Below are positions 27,610-38,606 of a stretch of DNA of 64,000 bases, piece after piece. Each line of letters opens with the position of its first letter. Positions within the stretch are counted from its first letter, which is position 1. The position numbers were made by a program, and so were the translations under genes. This DNA is from an uncultured Prevotella sp. (GTDB lineage: Bacteria > Bacteroidota > Bacteroidia > Bacteroidales > Bacteroidaceae): contig CAMVOS010000007.1 in NCBI GenBank assembly GCA_947169185.1, forward strand, positions 1-64,000, given 5' to 3'. Under the pieces are notes generated by a model. The model was not told the origin of the DNA, ran no database searches, and saw nothing but the letters and a program-made list of their open reading frames with translations.

Positions 27610-29337
27610 CTAAAAACTCTTCTTAATATTATCACGCGAAGGTAAATCAATACCGTCTAGTAATTTAACCTTAACGTCATTATTTGAACATTTTATTATA
27701 TTACCACTCATCTCGTAGTCTATAGGTGTGTCCGAGAATAAAACGGGTATTTGAGTCGATGTGTTGGGATTGAAACGAATATAATTATTACACAGTTTAT
27801 AACGTATTTTTTTTGACCCAACAATTAATATAGCTCTGACGTCAATATTGTTATTATACAGAGTCAAACAATTCCCTTCTTTCTCGATATCTGAACCCGC
27901 AAACACCCCTGTGGAAAAATCTGAAATGGGGACAACCTTATTATTTATGATTGTAGTATTATAGCCATAACCTACCATCCAAATAGCAAAACATTCAAAT
28001 AAGTTACCATCAATTATTTCATTCTCCCCCCTACATTGTATGCCGATCTGATAATCACCGTAGATTCGATTGTTTCTATAGATATTACCATATGAAGTTG
28101 AATGTCCACCTATAGCGCTACCTGTTTCCCCGATATTTTTCTCCTGATAAAAAGAACAATTTCTAACTATATTATAGCGGGATTCAAAACTGCCTGAAAA
28201 ATCAACTCCCCTCCTATTCTCATAGAACTCTGAGTTTTCTATTACAATGTGGGAACCTTTGTTAACCTGTATACCATAAGATGTTCCCGTTCCTGAATAA
28301 TATGCTCCTTTAAATAAGCAGTTTCTTACACATCCTGAATACCCACCTAAACTCAACAGCGCATTCGACCCTTCTTGGGCTTCAAAACTACAATCTTCAA
28401 TAAGAAAATCACTTCCATTAAAGCTTAATCCATCTTTACCAGTAAATACAAAATGACAATTTTTCAGTTTGTATGCCCTTGGTTTATAAATTACATAAGT
28501 TGATTTTACGCTTTGTTTACTATAAGTTCTTTCGATTGAAAAACGCTCCAAACTATCTGCCAATAGAATTTTATCTCCGTCTACACTGAGAATTCTAGAT
28601 GTAATACCTTTATATAAAGTCGGAATCCCTTTCTCATTAGGTCTTGAATCAAATATTGTTTCATCAGCCGTCGATATTTCAATGACATATCCTTCATATT
28701 TCTCAGAAACTTCATTGGAAACCTTAACAGAATTAATAAAATTCTTATCACCTATTGGAGAACAAATACCACATGTAGATGCAGATGACCAATAGCGAAT
28801 ACTATTGTTTGTTTTCAAGTATAGGTTTTTAAAATTGACGCTCTGGTTATCATCTAATATTATTGTTTCATTAATAATAAATGGAATACTTTCAAAATCC
28901 ACCTCAACGTTTGGTAGACCTTGGAAATCCTTCACATTCAACAAAGTGCGATCGCCAACTAACCATGAGATCTTTATCGGATGCTGGTAAGAGGAAATAT
29001 CAACATTATCAAAGATTCGCTTAGATTCACTATCTATAATATAATCCCCTTGTAATTTACCGTTACAAATTACACCATTTTTGAATATAAGCCTGGTATT
29101 TTCAAGCAAATTAACGGTTTCACCCTTAAGATCTATTGTTCCGCTAATTACATATCTTGTATTACTTCTAATCACCTGCTTCGAAAAGGGCTTCCTAGTG
29201 CATATTATTACTGTTCTTTGTTTAATATCTCTGTTGTTCTCTCTAGTAAAAGCTTGAATAGGGCGCAAATAGAAGAAGCCAACTAAAAAAAATATGTATA
29301 ACCATCCTCTAAAAAATGATTCAGTTATCCGATGCAT
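27610..29337 (-). CDS. Secreted right-handed beta-helix protein
   Basis: 575 aa; repeated SYGNIYRNNRIYGDYQIGIQCRGENEIIDGNLF-type coils; N-terminal hydrophobic segment. Confidence 0.7.
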   Translation of the reverse strand: MHRITESFFRGWLYIFFLVGFFYLRPIQAFTRENNRDIKQRTVIICTRKPFSKQVIRSNTRYVISGTIDLKGETVNLLENTRLIFKNGVICNGKLQGDYIIDSESKRIFDNVDISSYQHPIKISWLVGDRTLLNVKDFQGLPNVEVDFESIPFIINETIILDDNQSVNFKNLYLKTNNSIRYWSSASTCGICSPIGDKNFINSVKVSNEVSEKYEGYVIEISTADETIFDSRPNEKGIPTLYKGITSRILSVDGDKILLADSLERFSIERTYSKQSVKSTYVIYKPRAYKLKNCHFVFTGKDGLSFNGSDFLIEDCSFEAQEGSNALLSLGGYSGCVRNCLFKGAYYSGTGTSYGIQVNKGSHIVIENSEFYENRRGVDFSGSFESRYNIVRNCSFYQEKNIGETGSAIGGHSTSYGNIYRNNRIYGDYQIGIQCRGENEIIDGNLFECFAIWMVGYGYNTTIINNKVVPISDFSTGVFAGSDIEKEGNCLTLYNNNIDVRAILIVGSKKIRYKLCNNYIRFNPNTSTQIPVLFSDTPIDYEMSGNIIKCSNNDVKVKLLDGIDLPSRDNIKKSF

Positions 29338-30478
29338 TCCTTAAATCTCTATAACCCACTTTATTAAAATAGTCTATTACGCCATTAGAAGTAATCCTTA
29401 TAAGAAATTTTACTGAATCCACAGGGAAAATTCTAGAATGTCTACATAAATCTAAAACTCTGCGATTGTACGACATTACTTTTCTTACAAAAAAAGAAGA
29501 CTTACCATAGTAAGAGTTATCACGATTATGCCCCATATTCCCAACCTCTAGAAGAAAACAATTGATTAGCACAGCTTTTTTCCCCCACCTTTTAGTAGTG
29601 ATATAGAAAGGCATCGCTTCCTCTGGCATACCTAAAAAATTCACGGCATAATAACCAAACGCCCTCCATTCGCTCAGTAGCCCCATTCTTCTAAGTCTAT
29701 TCCCAAGCAAATCATAGTCTATTGAGCTTCTATTAGTCCATAGTAGCCTACACCAATCACAGATCTGCCTTAAGCCTAAACCACCTTTAAAAAAATGCTT
29801 TAGAAAATGAGTGAATACAAAAAGAATATCATTATTAATCCCTGGCAGAAAAACCGGAGTTTTACCATTCATCCATGAACGAACATTTCCACAAAAAAAG
29901 ATATCATCCTGAATTTCCTTAATTACAAGATCAACCCTATTAGAAAGTCCGCAAAATTGATTGTCATGTAATTCTATCTCCCAAAGTGACACCTGAGCAC
30001 TTATATTTCTTGCCTGTTCAAAAACCGGATCAAAGCCATTCTTCGTTAATGGTCTGAGAAATTCACGCGCCTTATGAAAGTTCTCTTCACTTAATAAAAG
30101 ATCTATATCCCCGCTTGAACGCCATAAAGGCCTCTTATAGCACTGAGCAACCCCCTGTCCTTTAACCAATACAGCATCAATCCCAATAGCACGCATCTTT
30201 TCGATAAGCCCACCAATAAAATTGTTCATTGCTGTGTTTCTTTGCTCAAGTTGCAAAGCTTCACCAACAAACAAGAGCACTTCTTCCTTTGGTATCTTAA
30301 TATCTGCAATATGTTCTAGTCCAGCAGCAACAAGGCCAACAACCGATTGTTCTTGCGCCAATCGATATATTACATTGAAATCAACATCTCCATACGGTTC
30401 GAGTTGGACATCATTTTCCCAAAGACCAGCTCTTACTAAGGCGAGGAATGCTTGTGTATTATTATCCAAAATCATCAC
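29321..30478 (-). CDS. Nucleotidyltransferase family protein (NTP_transf_5-like)
   Basis: VLVKGQGVAQCYKRPLWRSSGDIDLLL. Confidence 0.75.
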   Translation of the reverse strand: MMILDNNTQAFLALVRAGLWENDVQLEPYGDVDFNVIYRLAQEQSVVGLVAAGLEHIADIKIPKEEVLLFVGEALQLEQRNTAMNNFIGGLIEKMRAIGIDAVLVKGQGVAQCYKRPLWRSSGDIDLLLSEENFHKAREFLRPLTKNGFDPVFEQARNISAQVSLWEIELHDNQFCGLSNRVDLVIKEIQDDIFFCGNVRSWMNGKTPVFLPGINNDILFVFTHFLKHFFKGGLGLRQICDWCRLLWTNRSSIDYDLLGNRLRRMGLLSEWRAFGYYAVNFLGMPEEAMPFYITTKRWGKKAVLINCFLLEVGNMGHNRDNSYYGKSSFFVRKVMSYNRRVLDLCRHSRIFPVDSVKFLIRITSNGVIDYFNKVGYRDLRNASDN

Positions 30479-30534
30479 AAATCGAATGCCGCGAACTCAT
30501 TCATTGCTGAGGTGCAGCTTGACTTCGCCCGATA

Positions 30535-31791
30535 TTAGGCAATGATTGCACTCTTAATAGAGTCAACAATATATTTGACATCCTCGTCCTTTACATAAGG
30601 ACCGGCAGGTAAGCACATCCCCACCTTAAAGACAGCCTCACTCAAGCCATTCACGTATGCTGGCGCATTCTTATAAACAGGTTGCTTATGCATAGGTTTC
30701 CATACCGGACGAGCCTCAATACCAACTTGATCCATGAATACACGAAGTGCCTCTACATTGTCATTGGGCTGACAATCAGTAGTTGCACTATCTGCCACAT
30801 GGATGACACCGGCAGCTCCGCCTACGGCACCCTTTACTACGGTCTTATAAGCGTTTTCTTGACCTTTGACCTTCACATCAGGGTCAATGGTAATGGTGCA
30901 GAGCCAATAGTTGCTGTCATACTCTCCAGTTGCCGGCTGGCTATGTACCTTGATACCCTTTACATCTTTGAGCAACTCTTCATACAGTTTCTGCACATGC
31001 TTATGGTGTGCAATATGATCATTAGCCACGGTCATCTGCCCTCGACCAATACCAGCACAGATGTTACTCATACGGTAGTTATATCCAATCTTCTCATGCT
31101 GATAGTATGGATAGCTCTCACGATACTGAGTGGCATACATCATAATTTCGCGCCATTCATCTTCATTATCGGTAATCAATGCACCTCCACCTGAGGTTGT
31201 GATCATCTTATTGCCATTAAATGAGAGTACGCCATACTTACCAAAAGTTCCAAGAATTTGGCCCTTGAACTTAGAGCCAAAGCCTTCAGCTGCATCTTCC
31301 ACTACAGGGATGTCATACTTGTTGGCAATCTCCATAATACGGTCTGCCTTATAAGGCATACCGTAAAGTGCTACTGGTACTATGGCCTTAGGTTTCTTAC
31401 CAGTCTTGGCAATTCGGTCCTTGATGGCTTCCTCCAATAACTCAGGATCCATATTCCAAGTGTCTTTCTCGGAGTCAATGAAAACCGGAGTAGCACCCAG
31501 ATAGGTAATCGGGTGACTGGAAGCGCAGAAGGTAAAGCTCTGAACACACACTTCATCACCAGGCTTTACACCACAGGCAATCAGGGCCAGGTGGACGGCT
31601 GCCGTACCGGCAGAAAGCGCGACAACGCGCTTGTTCTGCCCACAGAACTCCTCCAGGTCCTTCTCAAAACCGTTGACGTTCGGGCCAAGAGGAACGACCC
31701 AGTTGGTATCAAATGCTTCTTTAATGTAATTCTGTTCAAGTCCGGCCTCGCTCATGTGAGCCAAGCAAAGGTATATTCTTTTATCAGCCAT
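30535..31791 (-). CDS. DegT/DnrJ/EryC1/StrS aminotransferase
   Basis: VPLGPNVNGFEKDLEEF; VVEDAAEGFGSKFKGQ; SFNGNKMITTSGGG. Confidence 0.9.
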   Translation of the reverse strand: MADKRIYLCLAHMSEAGLEQNYIKEAFDTNWVVPLGPNVNGFEKDLEEFCGQNKRVVALSAGTAAVHLALIACGVKPGDEVCVQSFTFCASSHPITYLGATPVFIDSEKDTWNMDPELLEEAIKDRIAKTGKKPKAIVPVALYGMPYKADRIMEIANKYDIPVVEDAAEGFGSKFKGQILGTFGKYGVLSFNGNKMITTSGGGALITDNEDEWREIMMYATQYRESYPYYQHEKIGYNYRMSNICAGIGRGQMTVANDHIAHHKHVQKLYEELLKDVKGIKVHSQPATGEYDSNYWLCTITIDPDVKVKGQENAYKTVVKGAVGGAAGVIHVADSATTDCQPNDNVEALRVFMDQVGIEARPVWKPMHKQPVYKNAPAYVNGLSEAVFKVGMCLPAGPYVKDEDVKYIVDSIKSAIIA

Positions 31792-31803
31792 CTTATATAA
31801 TTA

Positions 31804-32811
31804 TTAATCAACTTCAACTAAATAATCATTCTTTGCGAATGTCTTTCCATACTTAGGCGTCAAGATGCTCGCATCCACCCTCTCGCCTTTTAACCATGAA
31901 ATAATAGCCTTAGGCATATTCACGCCAGCTTCGTACGAGAATGGGTATCCGCCACCAAAACGGGGGTTCAATTCAAGCACACAATAATCGCCATTGGCTC
32001 TCTGCATAATATCCACATCCAAATTACCAATGTGCTTCAAATTGCGTCCTATTGAAGCACCCATCTCCCGCACTTCAGGAAGATCAACAGTAGTAGCTTT
32101 ATCAGTTTCGCCAGCGCGCATCGCCAATTTCTGCTTTACAGAAACGGCAATGTTATTGCCCTTCAGGTCATTAATCACATCCAAGCCAAACTCTTTTCCG
32201 CCCAGTTTTTCTTGAATCATGATATACTCATCACCCACTGAAGCTGCTGCAAGAATAGTCTTCTTTATTTTCTTCATCAGAAGGTTGTAATAGATGTCCA
32301 GTTCCTTCATATCTGCAATAGATTCCAAACCAATAGAACCAGAGCCCCAACGAGGTTTCATAAATAGCGGGAAAGCAATCTCTCCTTTTGCCAATGCAGC
32401 TTTGGCATCAGCAAGACGTACATAAGTCTTAGGTGCGTTTAAGCCTATTGATTCTACCCACTGAGCAGTCTTATACTTATCAAAACATATGTCAATAACT
32501 TCTGGATCAGATACTATCACTTTCACACCCTGTGCTTCAAACTTTGCTTTGTGCTCAGCCAGGATTGGAAGCTCCAAGTCGTTAAGCGAAATCAGAGCAT
32601 CTACTTTCTGCTCCTTGCAGATGTCCAGAGTAATATCAATATATTTCGGGTCATAAACCGCAGGGACTTGAATCTTAACATCTGCAGCAGTAAGTGCGGG
32701 TGCACTCAGCTGCATGTCTGTTGCAACAATCTTGTCGCCTTCAGACATATTCTCTTTAAAATATTTCAGAAGATACGTGCGTCTTCCCGCACAAGTAAAA
32801 AGTATATTCAT
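31804..32811 (-). CDS. ATP-grasp protein
   Basis: FPLFMKPRWGSGSIGLESI; VLELNPRFGGGYPFSYEAGVNMP. Confidence 0.85.
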   Translation of the reverse strand: MNILFTCAGRRTYLLKYFKENMSEGDKIVATDMQLSAPALTAADVKIQVPAVYDPKYIDITLDICKEQKVDALISLNDLELPILAEHKAKFEAQGVKVIVSDPEVIDICFDKYKTAQWVESIGLNAPKTYVRLADAKAALAKGEIAFPLFMKPRWGSGSIGLESIADMKELDIYYNLLMKKIKKTILAAASVGDEYIMIQEKLGGKEFGLDVINDLKGNNIAVSVKQKLAMRAGETDKATTVDLPEVREMGASIGRNLKHIGNLDVDIMQRANGDYCVLELNPRFGGGYPFSYEAGVNMPKAIISWLKGERVDASILTPKYGKTFAKNDYLVEVD

Positions 32812-32820
32812 TATGCTATC

Positions 32821-34080
32821 TTAGTATTTATAAATCTGAATAATATCTTCTATTGTCTGTCTTCTCCTGGCCTCCACAAACTCACCATTTTTTTCCATCA
32901 AGATGGGCTCGAGGTAATTGATAAATGTTGGGGTAAGACATATTGTGTAGGCACCTACACCTCTAAACTGAATGTATTCACCTGCCTTCATCTTAGGCAT
33001 ATTAACCTCTTTCAGCATAACATCCTTCTCCATACAGGTTGAACCCACGACATCACAAACATAATTTTCAGCTGTTTCTGTTGCTGTCAATGCTTTATGA
33101 GGAAGGTTGTTTGAGTGCATCGTTGGTTTAACGTCGAACACAGAGCCATCAACCATCACAAAGTTCACCTTTCCGACCCTCTTGTTCTGATATACTTTCG
33201 TGTAATAAGTAAACACATTGGAAACAACAGAAGATCCCGGCTCAATCACGATGTAAGGCTTATGAGACATAAACCATTGGTTAGTCAATGTTTCTCCAAG
33301 CACACAATCTGCATAATCTTCATATGTGGGCCGTCCTGTCAAATCCATGCCCTCTGGTGCTGCACCAAAATAACCACCGCCTATATCAAAAAACTCCAAG
33401 TCATTAAGCTGATATTTCTCACAGACCGTAAGCATGTGTTTGGTAATTATCTTATAATTTAAGACGGCTCTATCAGAAGTTGAGGTGTGCCCATGTAAAG
33501 ATATTATACTAACGCCCGCTTTGCGAAGTCTTTCAACGTTCTTTTCAATTAGATCAGCTGGAAAGCCAAACCTTCCAAATCTTAACCCGCACTGAATTGT
33601 GCTATTTCCATTCTCGTCAGTTAAGTTGATATTGATACGCATACCAACCTTAAGGTTACATGAAGGATGCTGTTCTTTATACTTGCACACAGCATCTACT
33701 TCATATTCACTGTCTAGATTGATAATTGATCCATCCTCAATTGCCCGTATCAAAACGGTAGACCTTTTAATTGGGCCATTGAAAATAATCTTTTTAAAGC
33801 CAAGATTTTGAGCCAATGCATATTCCATATCAGACACCACTTCTGCAAAGCAGCCCTCGTCCTTGGCTATCTTGCAGAGTGCAGGCACATAGTTGGTTTT
33901 AAAAGAATAACCCGCAATGATTCTTTCATACTTTCGCTTGAAAGCATTAATAAACCCATTGACGTTATGCCTATATCTGTCAGAATCCATTATATAAAAC
34001 GGAGTTCCGAACTTATCATCAAGGCTCTTAATTAAGCTATAACTAATTGGTTCCATCAAAATCTTCCATTGTGGCGTCAT
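32821..34080 (-). CDS. Type III PLP decarboxylase (LysA-like)
   Basis: ERIIAGYSFKTNYVPALCKIAKDEGCFAEVVS; EFFDIGGGY. Confidence 0.8.
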   Translation of the reverse strand: MTPQWKILMEPISYSLIKSLDDKFGTPFYIMDSDRYRHNVNGFINAFKRKYERIIAGYSFKTNYVPALCKIAKDEGCFAEVVSDMEYALAQNLGFKKIIFNGPIKRSTVLIRAIEDGSIINLDSEYEVDAVCKYKEQHPSCNLKVGMRININLTDENGNSTIQCGLRFGRFGFPADLIEKNVERLRKAGVSIISLHGHTSTSDRAVLNYKIITKHMLTVCEKYQLNDLEFFDIGGGYFGAAPEGMDLTGRPTYEDYADCVLGETLTNQWFMSHKPYIVIEPGSSVVSNVFTYYTKVYQNKRVGKVNFVMVDGSVFDVKPTMHSNNLPHKALTATETAENYVCDVVGSTCMEKDVMLKEVNMPKMKAGEYIQFRGVGAYTICLTPTFINYLEPILMEKNGEFVEARRRQTIEDIIQIYKY

Positions 34081-34651
34081 TGTCAGAGTTGATATCTTCT
34101 CTGAACAACACCTTCTTGATTGTTATAAAAATGACCTTCAAATCAGTAAGAAGCGACACATGATCAACATACCACACATCCAACTTAAATTTTTCAGTCC
34201 AGCTAATTTGATTCCTGCCATGACACTGTGCCCATCCGCTAATGCCAGGCCTAACTTCATGCCTGCGCATCTGCTCTTTACTATACAATGGCAAATACTG
34301 CACGAGAAGAGGACGCGGTCCAATTAAAGCCATATCACCTTTCAGGACATTAATCAACTGTGGCAACTCGTCAATAGATGTAGAGCGAACAAATTTTCCA
34401 ACCTTTGTCAAGCGATCACCATCAGGTAGTAAATTACCATCAGCATCCCTTTCATCGGTCATTGTTTTATATTTAATGACCTTGAACAGCTTTCCATCTC
34501 TACCTGGTCGCTCCTGTAAGAAAAATGCGCCTGCCCCTTTGTTGGCAAAATGTAACCAAATTGTAACCACCAGCAAAATTGGTGAAATACAAATAAGTGC
34601 AATCAGTGAGATGCAGAAATCAAAGAATCGCTTAAAGAAATGCTTATACAT
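34043..34651 (-). CDS. Undecaprenyl-phosphate sugar transferase
   Basis: KRFFDFCISLIALICISPILL; FFLQERPGRDGKLFKVIKYKTM; SIDELPQLINVLKGDMALIGPRPLL. Confidence 0.92.
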   Translation of the reverse strand: MYKHFFKRFFDFCISLIALICISPILLVVTIWLHFANKGAGAFFLQERPGRDGKLFKVIKYKTMTDERDADGNLLPDGDRLTKVGKFVRSTSIDELPQLINVLKGDMALIGPRPLLVQYLPLYSKEQMRRHEVRPGISGWAQCHGRNQISWTEKFKLDVWYVDHVSLLTDLKVIFITIKKVLFREDINSDNDATMEDFDGTN

Positions 34652-35871
34652 TATTTCTTTAACTTAGAATAAGTAGTTTCTAATACATCAGCAACTTGCG
34701 CAGATAACTTGGCTTTGTCATAAACCTCCACAGAGAGTTTACGGGCATTCTCTCCCCATTTCTGCAGCTGGGGCTTGTTGTCTTTGTACTCTAGCAATTT
34801 TACGGCAAGCATCTCAGGCTTTTCAGGGTCAACATAGAAGCCACAATTATCTTTTTCAACCATATCCTTTGTCCAACCAGCAGAATTAACAATAATTGGT
34901 TTACCAGCGGATAAAGAATCAAAAAGTTTATTTGGTGAGTTTGTTGCCAATATAGGAAGATTTTTAAATGATGTAATACTTGCATCACAGCAATTAGTAA
35001 CCTCCGCAACAATTCCCACTTTATAATTACCTAAGAAGCGTACATTGTGCAAATCATTATCTTTTACCATTTCCTCAAGCATGGGCAGCATAGCTCCTTC
35101 GCCCATGAAAAGGAACTGAATACAGTTGTCGCCTCTTTTCTTTAATTCAATAGCGGCCTTAACAATGTAATCAAGTCCGTTGGCTACGGCAAGCATTCCA
35201 AAATGAATGACATTGAACTTAGTCAAATCAAGATCAAACTGCTTGACAATATCTTGGTTCATTTCGTGCGGATAGAATATGTCAGGTTTCGACATATTGG
35301 GTATCATAGAAGTCTTCTCTACAGGTGTTCCGGTCTTAATGACACCTTCTTGCATACCAGGAGAGAGCGCAACAACATGCTCAGATCGTTTGTATATTCT
35401 TTTTTCAAACTTTCGAAGTAACCATATCAAAATAGGATTAGTTACAGCCCCCACTTGAATAGGAAACTCTGGCCAAAGATCACGAACTTCAAACACATAT
35501 CTCCAGCCTTTTAAGGCTCTTAAAGCCAATGCAACAGCACCAATTGTAAGAGGAGTAGATGTTGCATAAACTAAATCCACATCTTTCTCTTTAGCTGCAA
35601 CAGAAATAGACTGAAAAATAAATTTCACAAAGGACCAAACCTTTTGTAACTTTGTCTGTGAATTGTTATAGAAATTATTGATATAAATAACATCTATACC
35701 ATCTCTATCAAACCTTCCTGGCTCATGCTTTGACTCGCTATTGCCTGTTATCACAGTTACATGATGACCTCTTTTTACCAATTCCTTTGAAATCCAATAA
35801 GACCGTGTTGCTCCTGGTTCTTGTGGAGTTACAAAGTATTGGTGAATATATAATATATTCATATTAATCAA
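34651..35871 (-). CDS. Glycosyltransferase family 4
   Basis: GATRSYWISKELVKRGHHVTVITG. Confidence 0.88.
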   Translation of the reverse strand: MINMNILYIHQYFVTPQEPGATRSYWISKELVKRGHHVTVITGNSESKHEPGRFDRDGIDVIYINNFYNNSQTKLQKVWSFVKFIFQSISVAAKEKDVDLVYATSTPLTIGAVALALRALKGWRYVFEVRDLWPEFPIQVGAVTNPILIWLLRKFEKRIYKRSEHVVALSPGMQEGVIKTGTPVEKTSMIPNMSKPDIFYPHEMNQDIVKQFDLDLTKFNVIHFGMLAVANGLDYIVKAAIELKKRGDNCIQFLFMGEGAMLPMLEEMVKDNDLHNVRFLGNYKVGIVAEVTNCCDASITSFKNLPILATNSPNKLFDSLSAGKPIIVNSAGWTKDMVEKDNCGFYVDPEKPEMLAVKLLEYKDNKPQLQKWGENARKLSVEVYDKAKLSAQVADVLETTYSKLKK

Positions 35872-35950
35872 GAATTAAATTATGCCCTATGTGAAAAACT
35901 ATTACGTTAGCCAACTAATCTCAAATAATTAAGAGATATCTCTTCTTTTT

Positions 35951-36787
35951 TTATTTATACTTATTCTCGTCTTTCTTAATCTCTTCAGCATACTTCTCAG
36001 ATATAGATTTTATACCAAATAAACTAAAAAGAGAACGAACCAAACTAAAGATTTGCTTATTTTGTCGAATATAGAGATGTAAATCCAAGTAAAGGCTAGT
36101 AATAATATCTAGTTTCCCTCTCTGGCGATAATCTATTATGTAACCTTTTTTCTTAAAACGTCTTAAACCTTCTCTTAAATATTTACCTCTTTGAACCATA
36201 TGCTCAATATGAAGAATATTCCGAGTATCACAAAGACATAGCCCGTCTAATGAATGAGTTATATCATTCTTTAAATTCCTCTTTATTTCAAATTCCCACG
36301 CGGTATAATCCTCATTATTGATAACTTTCTTAAGAAAATCAACACTCCATATTGATGTTAAAAGGCTGATTCCATACTCAACGTTTGCGTCTATCTTTTT
36401 TAGAAATTTACTATCACCATAATACTCCGTAAACAATGGCGTTCTCTCTTCTAATTTATAATACACCACATTATTCGACTCAATAAAAGTGATAGCTTCA
36501 CTTATTTTACTGTCAACGTAATCTGAAATATAATAATCCTCTAACATTAAGATTACATATTTTGAATGTATCTGCTCTAATGAGTATAGTAATCTTCCTG
36601 TCCAATTAAGAACATCCCCACATAAAATCGTCTTTACGTTGTTTTCAGTACAATCTTTACTATTCGTCACTAAATATGTGGGATATTCGCATTTATTCCA
36701 ATATAGATCTTTCAAAACAAAAAAATCATGCCACAAGTCACTATAAGCATCGCAACTCATGACTATAATACTAACGTCTTCTCTCAT
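35951..36787 (-). CDS. Glycosyltransferase-like protein
   Basis: 278 aa; SIIVMSCDAYSDLWHDFF...VILMLEDYYISDY. Confidence 0.5.
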   Translation of the reverse strand: MREDVSIIVMSCDAYSDLWHDFFVLKDLYWNKCEYPTYLVTNSKDCTENNVKTILCGDVLNWTGRLLYSLEQIHSKYVILMLEDYYISDYVDSKISEAITFIESNNVVYYKLEERTPLFTEYYGDSKFLKKIDANVEYGISLLTSIWSVDFLKKVINNEDYTAWEFEIKRNLKNDITHSLDGLCLCDTRNILHIEHMVQRGKYLREGLRRFKKKGYIIDYRQRGKLDIITSLYLDLHLYIRQNKQIFSLVRSLFSLFGIKSISEKYAEEIKKDENKYK

Positions 36788-36793
36788 ATCTCT

Positions 36794-37426
36794 TTATAAT
36801 AACATTTTTAGAGGAAGGAATCCCTCCACATAATCAACTTTATTTGCATAGCCCCAGATATGATTACGTTCGATAACAGTCCCGAATAACTTATTGAAAC
36901 GATTATGGTCGCCCTCATATGCGGCTAATGAATCAAGTTTCTTTTGAATTTGTTCAGATATATCTACAAAAACTAAAGGATTGAGTTGTTGCTGGAGAAT
37001 ATAACCATTCGAATGGTACATTAAGACATTGCGGCAATGCCGAGAAGCTGTTTTGCAAATACGCGAGGCTTCAACATGATCTTGGTTCATGTCATCATAA
37101 TAATGCATGAAAACCGTATCAATATTTAAATCAAATATCACCTTCTCAACTCGTTGCATAATAGCTGTGTTATATACTAACTCGTTACACTGTACCGGCT
37201 TAAATTCTGTGATTTCTTTGATGCCAAGTATCTCACAGGCTTTAGCACTCTGGCGAATGCTTGAATCAGCATCAACATGAATATTCATTTGTGCAAAATT
37301 GGTCTCATTATTTGTCAGAGTTAATTTGTATACATTTTTCCCCTGCGCAGCTAATTTTGCAGCTGTACCGCCACACCCAAGCTCAGTATCATCATAGTGG
37401 GCCCCAATAATTAAAATGTTGTTCAT
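36794..37426 (-). CDS. PIG-L family deacetylase
   Basis: NNILIIGAHYDDTELGCGGTAAKLA. Confidence 0.88.
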   Translation of the reverse strand: MNNILIIGAHYDDTELGCGGTAAKLAAQGKNVYKLTLTNNETNFAQMNIHVDADSSIRQSAKACEILGIKEITEFKPVQCNELVYNTAIMQRVEKVIFDLNIDTVFMHYYDDMNQDHVEASRICKTASRHCRNVLMYHSNGYILQQQLNPLVFVDISEQIQKKLDSLAAYEGDHNRFNKLFGTVIERNHIWGYANKVDYVEGFLPLKMLL

Positions 37427-37458
37427 TATTTAATATTTTTTGGTTATCATATATAATA

Positions 37459-38598
37459 CTAACAATTCACGTCTACCCCTTTTATAATACTATCATAGAA
37501 ATGATAGTATACTTTTGCAATATTAATCCATCGGAATTGAGTGAAGTCAACTCCATTAGCATTAAAATGGCTCCTATTTTGGAATATTTTATCAATAGCT
37601 TTTACAATATCTGGAACTGATAACGGATTAACGCCAATCCCTATTTCCTCAGGAAACATTTGGTCTATTCCTTGTCCTTTGGTATAGACACAGGCCAGAC
37701 CTTGAGTCATTGCCTCAATGTAAACAAGCCCAAAGGTCTCGTGAATTGAAGGCATGGCAAATATCGAGTTATCTAAATAAATATCCTTTAACTCCGTCTT
37801 ATCATTAACCTGTCCCATATAACACAAGGTTTGTGGATTTTTATTAGCTAAAGACATAATCCTTTCCTTTAGCTCTCCACGCCCCCCAACTAAGGTGAGT
37901 CGAATATCTGGATATTTTTCACTAAGACACAATACAGCTTCTACTAATCTGATAACGTTCTTATTATCATCATATACCCCAACGTAAATAAGATTGTGAT
38001 TGTTTGGAGCGATTATACGACCTTTAACACTATTATCAAGCCAGTAATCATCTACCCCGTTAGGCTGCACAACAATTCTATTTTCAATTTGAGATAAAAA
38101 TGTTTTTATATATGGATGTTCACAAAAGCTGCGCCTTAGTGCTTCTGATATAAAAACTATTAATCTAGCATTCATCAAAATTCGCTTACCAAATGGCCAT
38201 TCATGATACGCATTCTTAAGGTGTATGTTAATATCAGAATTTCTAACTGTTACGATATAAGGAATATAATAACTTCTGAATAGTCTATATGCGACACCGC
38301 CATCACTAAATAGAGTTGTTGCATGGCATATGTCAATCTTACTCGCGTTTATCCTCCCAGTTAAGTCATGAAAGACTTTTCGACCCTTATGGTAGTAGAA
38401 GTAACGGTCGTATTTCTTTAGGATGCATGCATAATGTATTTTTGACACATCGCTATCAAAATAATTCCGTCCCTCATATTTCTTTTCAATGAAATAAGAG
38501 TAAATTTCCTGAGTAACACCTAAACATTCAAGCGACTTATAAAGATTCTGATGTACCTTGCTACCAGGAAAGTCACTACATATATGTAAGACCTTCAT
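37459..38598 (-). CDS. Glycosyltransferase family 4
   Basis: LIYVGVYDDNKNVIRLVEAVL...SIHETFGLVYIEAMTQGL. Confidence 0.85.
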   Translation of the reverse strand: MKVLHICSDFPGSKVHQNLYKSLECLGVTQEIYSYFIEKKYEGRNYFDSDVSKIHYACILKKYDRYFYYHKGRKVFHDLTGRINASKIDICHATTLFSDGGVAYRLFRSYYIPYIVTVRNSDINIHLKNAYHEWPFGKRILMNARLIVFISEALRRSFCEHPYIKTFLSQIENRIVVQPNGVDDYWLDNSVKGRIIAPNNHNLIYVGVYDDNKNVIRLVEAVLCLSEKYPDIRLTLVGGRGELKERIMSLANKNPQTLCYMGQVNDKTELKDIYLDNSIFAMPSIHETFGLVYIEAMTQGLACVYTKGQGIDQMFPEEIGIGVNPLSVPDIVKAIDKIFQNRSHFNANGVDFTQFRWINIAKVYYHFYDSIIKGVDVNC

Positions 38599-38606
38599 AA
38601 TGACAA

